Positions 41,659 through 51,600 of a DNA stretch of 64,000 bases are shown here, piece by piece. Both the position numbers and the translations under genes were made by a program. Source of the stretch: Tremella fuciformis (Eukaryota; Basidiomycota; Tremellomycetes; Tremellales; Tremellaceae); assembly GCA_032768795.1 (NCBI GenBank), contig CP136491.1:1054001-1118000 (forward strand). The letters run 5' to 3'. Below the pieces are notes generated by a model. It was not told the DNA's origin. It made no database searches and saw only the letters and a program-made list of their open reading frames with translations. The first letter of the stretch is position 1. The number at the start of each line of letters is the position of its first letter.

Positions 41659-41667
41659 GCAATGGAT
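41659..41667 (-). other. Gyp3 self-priming primer binding site
   Basis: On the minus strand ATCCATTGC starts 2 nt (GT) after the 5' LTR and is complementary to GCAATGGAT inside that LTR (plus-strand 41852-41860). A TATA-like sequence (plus-strand AATATATC, about 41895-41902) sits about 35 nt upstream of that point. Only 9 nt match, so this is weaker than in Gyp1 and Gyp2. Confidence 0.6.
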
Positions 41668-41669
41668 AC

Positions 41670-42176
41670 TGTCACGCGCTGGGGGCAAAGGGTTGGCTGA
41701 AACCGACCGGAAGACTGAGGGCCGCGGTACTAACAAAGTAGTACTGATAGGGCTAGTCTCTGGCTCGTAAAGCAAGAAGACAACTCAGGAGGGAACTGCG
41801 GTTGTTGGGTTAGAACCAACTGTGTGACTGATTGATGGAAGAAAGAATGAGATCCATTGCTGGAGAAAAGAGAACTACGGAAGAAAGTACAGGGAATATA
41901 TCTTTTTCACGCATCCATGTTTCTCCTGTTCATCCAACTGTTTTCCATATCGAATCGAACCTACATCGGAATCCTTATGTCGCAATTACTTCTTACAGTA
42001 ACAGTTGGAGCTTAATCTCATCGATAGCGAGGAAGTGATTACATCGGTCGATGTCTGACATCATAGGTCGAAGAAGTGATGTTGTCAAGATGATGACCCG
42101 AGGTAATAGGTTGGGCTGGGATCTGATCATAGTCATGACATCATGCATCTGTTCTGCCTGAGGTGCCGTCATGACA
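41670..42176 (-). repeat. Gyp3 5' LTR
   Basis: 507 bp, nearly identical to the copy at 36751. It carries the TATA-like box and predicted RNA start. The interval 41372-41658 is untranslated leader. Confidence 0.92.
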
Positions 42177-42181
42177 CGTAG

Positions 42182-42518
42182 ACTGCCTGCTCCGTCCCGT
42201 CGCTTGGCTTGCCAGTGACACCGAGTCCCCCGCCGAGTTCCCCGTCTACCTCCCTCAACTCGCTCGCGCTCGTCGAGTTCACCTTCCCGCTCGCCGAGTT
42301 CAGCGAGTCCCTCGCCGCACCCCTCGCTCAACCCGTTCACCTCCTTGAGCTCAGCGAGTCCCTCGCCGAGCCCCTCGCTCACCTCCCCGAGCTCAGCGAG
42401 TCCCTCGCCGAGCTCCTCGGCCAACTCGCTCATACCTATCGACGTCAACGACCCCCACGCCGACCGTTCGGAGTACGTGCCCGCCGGGCCCTGGACAGAG
42501 AAGGCGGTCGTCGTGACA
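42182..42518 (+). repeat. Gyp2 3' LTR, right part
   Basis: The remaining 337 bp of the split LTR, ending TCGTGACA, followed by the Gyp2 target duplication AATAG. Confidence 0.92.
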
Positions 42519-42674
42519 AATAGGCTCACATGTCTGACAGGTGTGCTGGGCTGGGACAAGGGTTGTAGGCGTGCGTTGGTAATCATGGAGGCGTGGCAGA
42601 CGTGACAGTACTTGAGCATCAACAATGTTCCACAAGTACAACAGGCGTGCTGGACTGGGACAAAGCTTGTAGGC

Positions 42675-42945
42675 TGACAAAATCTAGAGGTCTATGGCTG
42701 TGTAGTTCCGGTCACCCGCTGCCCGCTCAGCACATGTTATGAGTGATGAGGCAGGCAACATGCGGCAGCGCTCTACAAGGTCATTGAGGGTGTTGGATTT
42801 ATAGACGGAGGTATAGATGGTGGCAGCTTCCCTGCCTTGTCAAGGACTGACCTTGTCAAGGCACAACCTTGTCAAGGATGTGTACCTTGACAAGGCTACT
42901 TGAGGATGAGTGAAGCTCATGTGAGCCTACCACCTATTGCTGTTG
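42675..42945 (-). repeat. Mutated solo LTR of the Copia family
   Basis: Follows the Copia LTR (minus orientation) throughout, but the CCTCGTCGAGG palindromes have become CCTTGTCAAGG several times and the terminal CGACGG has become TGACAA. This is the clearest case of TCG/CGA-context transitions in the window. No target duplication is recognisable. The piece before it (42524-42674) contains two partly repeated stretches sharing GTGCTGG(G/A)CTGGGACAA. Confidence 0.75.
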
Positions 42946-43077
42946 GTCATGACTCACAGAGGCGGGACCGACACAACATGGGCCAACCTCTTTGTACACT
43001 GTTATTGGTCAGACAGCAGCTGCTGTCCTTCTGGCATCTGAGAGCTGTGTAGACATTTCAAGTCCAGGCAACCCAAA

Positions 43078-43589
43078 TGTCACGACGACCGCCTTCTCTG
43101 TCCAGGGCCCGGCGGGCACGTACTCCGAACGGTCGGCGTGGGGGTCGTAGGCGATGGTGGGTATGAGCGAGTTGGGCGAGGGGCTCAGCGAGGGACTCGC
43201 TGAGCTCGGAAAGGTGGGCAAGGAGCTCGGTGAGGGGCTCGCTGAGCTCGAGGAGATGAACGGGTTGAGCGAGGGGTGCGGCGAGAGACTCGTTGAACTC
43301 GGCAAGCAGGAAGGTGAACTTGACGAGCGAGAGCGAGTTGAGGGAGATGGATGGGGTACTCGGCGGGGGACTCGGTGTCACTGGCAAGCCAAGCGACGGA
43401 CGGAGCAGGCAGTCTATGTGTCTGCAGAGAACAACAATTGGGAGAAGACTACAGAACGTATTGCGCGCCCAGTCTTCCTAAGTATCCGTCGTCCCTCGGT
43501 GAGCTCGGCGAGTGATGCGTTGAATCAACGAGTCCAAGCTCCGTCTCTCCACGTGGCTTCCATGTGCTCTCCCTACGTCCGTTGTGACA
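43078..43589 (-). repeat. Solo LTR, Gyp2 family
   Basis: 512 bp, TGTCACGACG...GTTGTGACA, in the opposite orientation to Gyp2, with a perfect duplication CCAAA (43073-43077 and 43590-43594). The tandem CTCGCCGAG-type region is present. Confidence 0.88.
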
Positions 43590-43919
43590 CCAAAACACTG
43601 CTGGTGAGCCATCCTTAACTGGGTTTTCAACTACAAGAAGTCCAGTGGAGTGACTGCAGGATGTCATCAAAGCAGTGCTGTGTCCTTCTTCTGCAAGAAT
43701 CATCCCTAGCAGCCTTTGTTCAATCCTCCCAGAAATCATGCAATACAATGTTATAAGGGTGAAACAAAAACAGATTTGTACTCTTTGTCTCTTTTTCTTT
43801 GATGTTTTGACTTTGAGACTTTGAATCACTACTGCCTATCTGCTGTGCGACAAGCTGAGTCTTTGTGCTGAAGCACTTAGCATCTTGTCTTGTTCTCTGT
43901 TCTGGACTGCTAGACAAAC
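43590..43919. other. POPL-2 upstream region
   Basis: AT-richer flank with no ORF and no convincing TATA box at normal distance. A solo LTR ends at its left edge. Confidence 0.4.
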
Positions 43920-45752
43920 ATGAGCTGGAGCTTGGACGCGCAGCTCCGTCAACTGACTGAGAAATACAAGGATGAAAGAATCCCGCTTGAAGACTCTGAT
44001 GACCCACAAACCATAGAATATATTGAGAAGCAGAACTCCAAGACTGACAGGATCCTTGGGACTGCCATTGCCCCACTTACCCTTCATCTGGCTGGAAAAA
44101 ACCCTTATTACCCTCCTCCAGATGAATTTACTGAAAATTTTGTTTATAGATTTTCAGTTGATCCTGATCATCCTAGAGGTCTGTGGAAAAGAGCGTCCGC
44201 CAAGAGCTACCGGGATGCATCCCCCGATTGGGAAATTCTGCTTGATGTTGGCAAGATAATCGATGACTCACTGCACTGGCAAAGCCATTGCCTATCACCT
44301 GATGAACAACATGCCATGCTGCAACTACAAAAGGGGGGGACAAATCAATTCTGTTTCAAGGAGTTTGATCTCAATACAGGTAAGCTCTCTGCAAATGGCT
44401 TTCAATTGCCCTTCTCAACCAATCCTAGTGTCCTTTGGGTAGATAACCACACTCTGCTTGTAAGTACACCTATGGGAGCTGGAGCAGCCACCAAGACATA
44501 CGGAAACCGTGCTGTCCAAAAATGGCATGCGGGAGAGACGTTTGAAGAGGCAAGTGTGATTTTTGAATGTCCAGAAGATCATTTTCATGTTCATGTTGAC
44601 TCAATTGACTGCAATGCTGGGGATCAAACAAGTAACATTAACAGTTATCCACTGATCTTCAGTGACAATATTGCTATGGAGAACCATGTCCATTATCTTG
44701 GAACTGCAGATGGTCCCAAAGTCAAGCTGGATGTACCCAGGGATACGCACCCTCAGTTTGAGGGTGATTGTATGCTTGTACAAGTCAAACAACCTTGGAC
44801 AATTGACAAGCAGACTTACCCACGCTCTGCAGTACTTGTATTTTCAGTTTCCAGGTTCCTTGCTGGACATCCTGGGCCAATGAGAGTTTTTGAACCAGAC
44901 CCCAGAATGACAGTGGAGTCCACACATCTGATGAGGGGACACGTCATTGTTTCACTCAAGGACAAACTGAAACCACACATCTTGATTCTCAGCCAATCCA
45001 CCCCTGAGGGAAATGGTCTTACAAAGTGGACTGCTAAAGAGCTCCCACTCCCTGATCACATAACTCAAGTGTCAGTGTCTGTTTTTGATAAGCGCAATGG
45101 GGAGTTCCTAGTGACAATGTCCAGCCCCATATGTCCAAAATCAGAACACCTGGTGTCTTTAAACACACTACTACCCAAACTCTTGTCCCAACCCAAGCCA
45201 GATTTTGATGCCACAAACATGAGCGTCAAACATTTTGAAGTGCTTGCAGATGATGGGTATAGCCTGGGGTACACCATTTCTGGACCTCCCTTTGAAAAAG
45301 GTCAGGCTTACATATTGGTGCAAGCATCTACCACTTGGGGTCGGAAACAGATAGCAGGCTACAGTGACTATGTTGGCACAGAATGGTTGGCAAAAGGTGG
45401 CTCAGTTGTGCATTGTGACATCAGAGGAGGCGGTGGATATTTGACTGATCAGCATATTCAAGGTCGCGGTACCCTCAAACATGTTGCACATCAGGACCTT
45501 GTTGATATTATCACTCACCTTCAACAGAATGGCACTACTACCCCTGATAGGACTGTTGGTACTGGATGGGGCTGGGAGGGGCAAACTATGGCAAACATGA
45601 TCACCTACTTCCCCACAATTTTGCAGCTGTGCACCTCCAGCACCCAATCATTGACTTGTTGCGCCAACCACAAATGTCAGGGCGTCCACCAGAAATGCTG
45701 TGCCCAGAGCACCTTGGTGACCCAGAAGATCCTGTATCTTGGACAAACTTTG

Positions 45753-48040
45753 CGACGGAATCGTAGCTCTGAGGCAATGGGATTCCGGTCACCTGTTGCC
45801 CGCTCAGCACTTGCTATGAGTGATGCATTCAGACTCACCTGTTGCCTGCTCAGCACTTGCTATGAGTAATGAGAAGGGCAACAGGCGGCGGCATTCTACA
45901 AGGTCGTCGAGGGTGTCGGCGTTATATGCGGAGTTATCGTTGGTGGCGGCTCCCCTGCCTCGTCGAGGTTGAACCTCGTCGAGGCACAACCTCGTCGAGG
46001 ATGTGTGTGCCTCGACGAGGCTACTCGAGGATGAGTCAAGCTCATGTGAGCGTACCACCTATTTCCGTTGCCTCCCCTTGCGAGCATGTCTATTGACTCT
46101 GCTGCTCTGCTTCTCCTTGTCTTCTCAAGCCCAGTAACTGCCGGAGCTGTCTCGTCTTCTCGGCTGAAAGGTTCTTGGTCAGGATGTCGGCTCGATTGCT
46201 GTCCGTTGGTGTGTATTTGAGGTCAAGCAGTCCACCAGCTTGATGCTCTCGTATCCACTGGGCTCGCATGTCGAATGCTTTGTTCAATTTGAACCCGTGT
46301 TGATGTTTGGCCAGTTGAATGGCTCCATTGTTGTCGTTGTAGATGGGCACTGCTCCATCTTTGCCTAGGTCGAGGTCGTTCAATAGTTGCCTGAGCCATA
46401 TTGCCTCTTTGCCCGCTTCTGTTGATGCCAGGAGTTCTGCCTGTGTCGTCGAGAGTGCGACTGTTGGTTGTCGCCTGCTTTTCCATGACACAATGCCTCC
46501 GTACGTGTTGAAGACGTAGCCGGTTGTGGATCGACGTGTGTCGAGACATCCACCCCAATCTGCGTCCGCCCAGCCTAGCAGTGCTCTCCTTCCTGCATGT
46601 GCGTCGAAGGTGAGCGCGAGATCGGATGTCCCTCGGAGATACCTTAACAGGTGCTTCGCAGCCCTCCAATGTGTGAGCGACCATTTGCTGATGAAGCGAC
46701 AGAGCAGTGATGCTGCGTAGGCAATGTCGGGTCGGGTGATCGTGGCAATATAGAGGATTGACCCGGCGAGTGCTGGAAATGGTTTATCTCGAGCCTCGTC
46801 GACCTCCTTTGGCGTAGCCTCGACGAGCTTTGCGTCAGGCAAGATTGTCTTGCAGGCTTTGCCGGCTTCACCGAAGCGTTGAAGAACTGCCTCGATGTAG
46901 TGCTCTTGTGACAGGTACATCTTCTTGTTTGGCCTATCTCGGTAGATGTTGATACCGAGGAAGTAAGAGACCGGTCCTTGGTCCTTGCACTCGAGTTCCT
47001 TGTTGATCTTTCGTTTGATCTCGTCAATTGCTGATCGATCGTTGCCGGCTATGAGCATGTCGTCAACGTGGACTGAGATCATGCACCGCTTGTGTCCTCG
47101 TCGCAGCGAGTAGATACATGGGTCTGCTAGGGTCGGTTTGAAGCCTAGCTCCCGTAGGAACTCGTCGAGGCGCTTGTTGAACAAGTGCGGTGATTGTCGG
47201 AGACCGTATAGTGATTTACGGAGATGCAGGACGTATCCGGCGGCGATGTCGCTGCCTTCTGGTGGCTCGATGAAGATGTCCTTGTCGATGTTGGCCTTGA
47301 GGAATGCTCCAATGATGTCTATTTGGTCGCATTCCCAGTCGAGGTAGTTGACGATGGAGAGGAATAGGCGGAATGATGACTTGTGGGTGACCGAAGCAAA
47401 GAGTTCGTCGAAATCTCGTCCTGAGACCTGTTGAAACCCTCTCACGACGAATCTGGCCTTGTGCTGACTCGCTTTGCCCGTGTCCCCGTCGATCTTGCGA
47501 GTGAATACCCATTTGCCTGTAAGAGTACGGTGATTCTCCTTGGGGACCATCTCCCACACTCCGTACTTCTCCATCTTTCCCATCTCCTGGTCCATGGCCG
47601 ATTTCCAATCCTCCCAGTCTGTGGCTCGACGAGCTTTGGTGTATGACTGGGGGTTGTTGAGTGACTGGGCTGATAACGCGTGCTCTATGGCTATTCGGTT
47701 ATAGTCCATGTCGACGTTACCACGACGGAATCGTAGCTCTGAGGCAATGGGATTCCGGTCACCTGTTGCCCGCTCAGCACTTGCTATGAGTGATGCATTC
47801 AGACTCACCTGTTGCCCGCTCAGCACTTGCTATGAGTGATGAGAAGGGCAACAGGCGGCGGCATTCTACAAGGTCGTCGAGGGTGTCGGCGTTATATGCG
47901 GAGTTATCGTTGGTGGCGGCTCCCCTGCCTCGTCGAGGTTGAACCTCGTCGAGGCACAACCTCGTCGAGGATGTGTGTGCCTCGACGAGGCTACTCGAGG
48001 ATGAGTCAAGCTCATGTGAGCGTACCACCTATTTCCGTTG
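45753..48040 (-). mobile_element. Cop1-delta: internally deleted Copia element, 2288 bp
   Basis: 318-bp LTRs at 45753-46070 and 47723-48040; target duplication CTTTG at 45748-45752 and 48041-48045. The internal region keeps a PBS (TGGTAACG) directly after the 5' LTR, then joins straight to the RT region. Gag, protease and integrase are gone. Complete ends and a clean duplication show it inserted in this deleted form or lost its middle after insertion. Confidence 0.92.
46090..47709 (-). CDS. Cop1-delta residual RT-RNase H frame
   Basis: A 539-aa open frame from ATG 47709 (an internal Met of the full polyprotein) to TAG 46090. It carries RT motifs (KARFVVRGFQQ, IDIIGAFLKA, SVHVDDMLIAGND) and RNase H (GWADADWGGC, TTQAELLAS). 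It is close to full-length Cop1 (about 52965 backwards), with scattered substitutions and no stop. Confidence 0.85.
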   Translation of the reverse strand: MDYNRIAIEHALSAQSLNNPQSYTKARRATDWEDWKSAMDQEMGKMEKYGVWEMVPKENHRTLTGKWVFTRKIDGDTGKASQHKARFVVRGFQQVSGRDFDELFASVTHKSSFRLFLSIVNYLDWECDQIDIIGAFLKANIDKDIFIEPPEGSDIAAGYVLHLRKSLYGLRQSPHLFNKRLDEFLRELGFKPTLADPCIYSLRRGHKRCMISVHVDDMLIAGNDRSAIDEIKRKINKELECKDQGPVSYFLGINIYRDRPNKKMYLSQEHYIEAVLQRFGEAGKACKTILPDAKLVEATPKEVDEARDKPFPALAGSILYIATITRPDIAYAASLLCRFISKWSLTHWRAAKHLLRYLRGTSDLALTFDAHAGRRALLGWADADWGGCLDTRRSTTGYVFNTYGGIVSWKSRRQPTVALSTTQAELLASTEAGKEAIWLRQLLNDLDLGKDGAVPIYNDNNGAIQLAKHQHGFKLNKAFDMRAQWIREHQAGGLLDLKYTPTDSNRADILTKNLSAEKTRQLRQLLGLRRQGEAEQQSQ

Positions 48041-48248
48041 CTTTGAACACATCTTGTCATACGGTCATGAGTCTCACCATTTGAAGCAGAGTGACTCAAG
48101 AATTGCCCACAAACTTTCTTCCCTGGAAGTGGATGATAATCAAAAACACAACTTGCATGTTCTGATAACTACAAGTTCAACTGACACATACAATCACCCA
48201 GGCCACGCCCGGAAATTCGCTGCTACACTACAGGCTCGCCCTCCTGGG

Positions 48249-48566
48249 CGACGGAAATAGGTGGTACGCTCACATGAGCTTGACTCATCTTCGAGTAACC
48301 TTGTCGAGGCTACTCGATCCTCGACGAGGTTGTGCCTCGACGAGGTTCACCCTTGACGAGGCAGAGAAGCTGCCACCAACGATAACTCCGCTTATAACGC
48401 CGACACCCTCGACGACCTTGTAGAATGCCGCCGCCTGTTGCCCTCCTCATCACTCATAGCAAGTGCTGAGCGGGCAACAGGTAAGTCCGAATGCATCACT
48501 CATAGCAAGTGCTGAGCGGGCAACAGGTGACCGGAATCCCATTGCCTCAGAGCTAAGATTCCGTCG
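48249..48566 (+). repeat. Cop1 5' LTR
   Basis: 318 bp. It contains four CCTCG(A/T)CGAGG-type palindromes (two now with TTG), a TATA-like CTTATAAC (about 48391), and a 34-bp direct repeat around CATAGCAAGTGCTGAGCGGG. Confidence 0.93.
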
Positions 48567-48578
48567 TGGTAACGTCTC
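48567..48578 (+). other. Cop1 primer binding site
   Basis: TGGTAACGTCTC lies immediately after the LTR. A TGG start fits pairing with the CCA end of a tRNA; TGGTA also matches initiator-Met-type sites, but the tRNA cannot be fixed without the genome. Confidence 0.6.
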
Positions 48579-48663
48579 TTTCGACAAGTCGCGGTAGATA
48601 GAACGCGTCAACAAACTCGTCGACCCTGCCTACGCACCGCCAGCCTCGAAGTGGTCCTCCGTC

Positions 48664-51600
48664 ATGCCATCTGTGCAGACGGTGAAAGAAGAGCGCAAGC
48701 TCAATGGGCGCGACAACTACGCCCAGTGGGTGCGCGAGATTCGAGTCGTCCTCGGATCCGCCGGCCTTGTCCCCCACATCACCAAAGACGCGTCAGCGAT
48801 CCGAGCACTCGTCGAGGCTCGATATCCAGTGTCAAGTCCGGCCACAGCAGCCGAGACATCAAAGAGAGCAGTTGCTCTATACGAGCATGAGAAGGAGCAG
48901 TCCACCGCCCTCTCCACTCTCTACGGCAGTCTGACAGAGACTGTCCAAAATAAGCTTCCCTCGAGCCTGATCGACTTCGAGAATCCTCAACCGAAGGGGC
49001 TTTACGATCACCTGGTCACCACATATGGGGCCGATAACGGATCTCGCCTAGCCGAATTATGGTCATCGATATTTGGCGAGACCATCCCAGAGAATGAGGA
49101 CCCCGAACCTCATCTCACTGCTATCCGGTCACAGTTGGCCGAAATCACCTCCTCCGCCATCACTTCCAAGCTCACCCTTGAGCAATTCGCCAACCAGATC
49201 GGCGCATACGCCGCCATCCGTCGCCTACCGTCCTCATACGGCCTCCTCGCATCGACCTTCTACTCAGGGACCTCGTCGAACAAGATCCATCTCGACGAGG
49301 TTATCGATAGGGTTGCCGATGAACACCGCCGACGTCAACAAAAGGGCGAGAGCGTAAACGAGATGGGGATGCTCAGCAAATCTCTACCAAAACCGGCAGG
49401 CAAGAGATGCATCCACCATCCGGATCAGGGGAGGCACTCCACAGATGAGTGCTGGAAAGTGATTGGAGTGCCGAAGCACATCCAGGAGCAGAGGTCGGCA
49501 AAGGAAGCAGACAGGAGGAAGAAGCAAGGAGGACAAGCGGGGAAGGGAATGAAGGCGAGAGAGCAGAGCGAGTCAGGAGACGACTCATCAAGTGAGGCCA
49601 AGAGAGGCTCGTCGAGGGAGATAAAGGAGGAAGGCTATTATGCGACAGAGATCGCACTGCACGCCCACGATAACCTTCCCTCCACTTCCATCATCATCGA
49701 CAGCGGTGCTACAAGTCCGTTTATCAAGGACAAACACCTCCTCTCCCACCTCACCAAGCTCGACAAGCCCATCAAAATCCAGATCGGAGATGGGTCAATT
49801 GTCGAGGCTACACACTCCGGCCGCCTGACATTCGAGAACGTATGGTACAAGAACGCCCTCTATGTCCCCTCATTCACGCACAACCTCCTCTCCACACAGC
49901 GCCTCGGTCCATACACAGGGACCCATTGGCGCTTCTCGAGTGACTCGGCTACATTGGTCGAGAAAGGAAAGGTCATCCTCCGGGGCAAGAAGCTCGGCAA
50001 CCTATGGGTTGTAGACGACACACCGGTACGCACCACCTCGCGCATTCACCGAGCACTTCAGGCAAGAGAAAACACTGAAGCCGAAGACAACCGCCTCCTC
50101 ACCTGGCACAAGCGCCTAGGTCACTCGAACATGAGGAAGGTCTGGGAGCTCGGGAAAGAGGGGAAGCTAGGCGCAAAGTGGACGGGATTGTTTCGGAGAG
50201 TCGAATGCATGGATTGCCTGAAAGGAAAGGCAACGCGCTCGGCATCTCTACCTAACCCGCGTCGAGCCGGCAAACCCCTCGTCGAGGTATCAGTCGATCT
50301 ATGGGGACCAGCGACCGTCCAGTCGAGAGAAGGCTTCCAATACTTCCTCACCTGCTACGACGACCATAGCAAATTTGTGCAAGCTATACCAATCAAGAAG
50401 AAGTCGGATGCAGCCGAAGCACTACAAGACTACATCAAGTTGGCAGAGAATCAGCTTGATCGAACGGTCAAGACCATCCGCTCAGACCAAGGAGGCGAGT
50501 TCACGAGCAAGGAATTCAGCCACTGGTGTAAAAGCAAGGGAATTGAGCATACCCTCACGCCGACCGACGCACACAATCAAAACAGTCGAGTCGAGCGCGT
50601 CCATCTCACCATCCTCAATGACATCCGCACATGTCTCGCGGACTCGAACCTGTCAAGTCAATTCTGGGTCGACGCATTACGATATGTAGTCTTCACCAGA
50701 AACAGGCTACCAGACTCCCAAGGAAAAATCCCTGTCGCTCTCTTTCGACCACATCACGACATTGACATACGATATGAAGGAATGCAGCCATTTGGCCAAC
50801 ACTGCATCTATCGAGTTGTGAGCCCCGCATCAAAGCTCGACGAGCGGGGTCAATGCGGTCGACTGCTGGGATACACAGAAGGGAGCTGGGGCTACAAGGT
50901 GTTGACCCAAACCAACAGGGTCATCGCAAGTCGAGACGTTACATTCATCACGGGCAAGAAGACAACGCCACGTTCAGATGAACCGCGACGGATTCTGGAG
51001 CCGCCTCAACCTGAACCTCGACAAGCATCGACGAGCCTCGACGAGGATGACGATACATCAATCGAGCTGAACGAGATAGTCGAGGCAGGGGAGGCACCAG
51101 AAGAAGAGGAACAAAGGGAAGAGATGGACGACATACCTCCCCAAGCCGTGCCAAGGCAAGGGAGAGGCTGGGCCAACGAATACATTCGAGAGGATGCACC
51201 GAGCCCAGAACCGAACCCCGACGACGGACCAGAGGATCCAGATCGTCGGCTAAACCAGCCCATAGAGGCCGATGCAGATGAACCAAGACGGTCCGGGAGA
51301 CTAGCAGGTCAAGAGCCCAGTCATCACCCTCTGCACGACATCGACATGGACTATAACCGAGTAGCCATCGAGCACGCGTTATCAGCCCAGTCACTCACCA
51401 ACCCTCAGTCATACACCGAAGCTTGTCGAGCTGCAGACTGGGAGGAGTGGAACAGGGCCATGGACGAGGAGATGACAAAGATGGAGAAATACGGAGTGTG
51501 GGAGAAAGTCCCCAGAGAGAACCACCGCACCCTTACAGGCAAATGGGTCTTCACCCGCAAAATCGACGGGGACACGGGCAAAGCAAGCCAATACAAGGCT

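Larger units (their letters stand above)
36751..42176 (-). mobile_element. Gyp3: Ty3/Gypsy chromovirus with integrase core deleted, 5426 bp
   Basis: 507-bp LTRs at 36751-37257 and 41670-42176; the only difference I see is one base (TTG against TCG). Target duplication CGTAG at 36746-36750 and 42177-42181, inside the Gyp2 3' LTR. Gag is intact and pol is intact up to the integrase zinc finger, then jumps to the C-terminal part. Although defective it inserted recently, so it was probably moved by a complete relative. Confidence 0.93.
28443..42518 (+). mobile_element. Gyp2: Ty3/Gypsy chromovirus, 8645 bp, with Gyp3 nested in its 3' LTR
   Basis: The 5' LTR is 28443-28955. The 3' LTR starts at 36575 and is split by Gyp3 after 36750, resuming at 42182 and ending at 42518; both LTRs are then 513 bp. 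The target duplication AATAG lies at 28438-28442 and 42519-42523, confirming the pair. Gag and pol are open. A 2-kb segment between pol and the 3' LTR carries a gene on the opposite strand. Solo LTRs of the family lie at 11436, 43078 and 55056, with a degraded fragment near 690. Confidence 0.93.

Noticed and set aside
45613..45869. C-terminal tail of the POPL-2 frame running into the Copia LTR
   Set aside because: Out-of-frame readthrough after the C-run shift; the homologous frame is the one encoding HNFAAVHLQHPIIDL.
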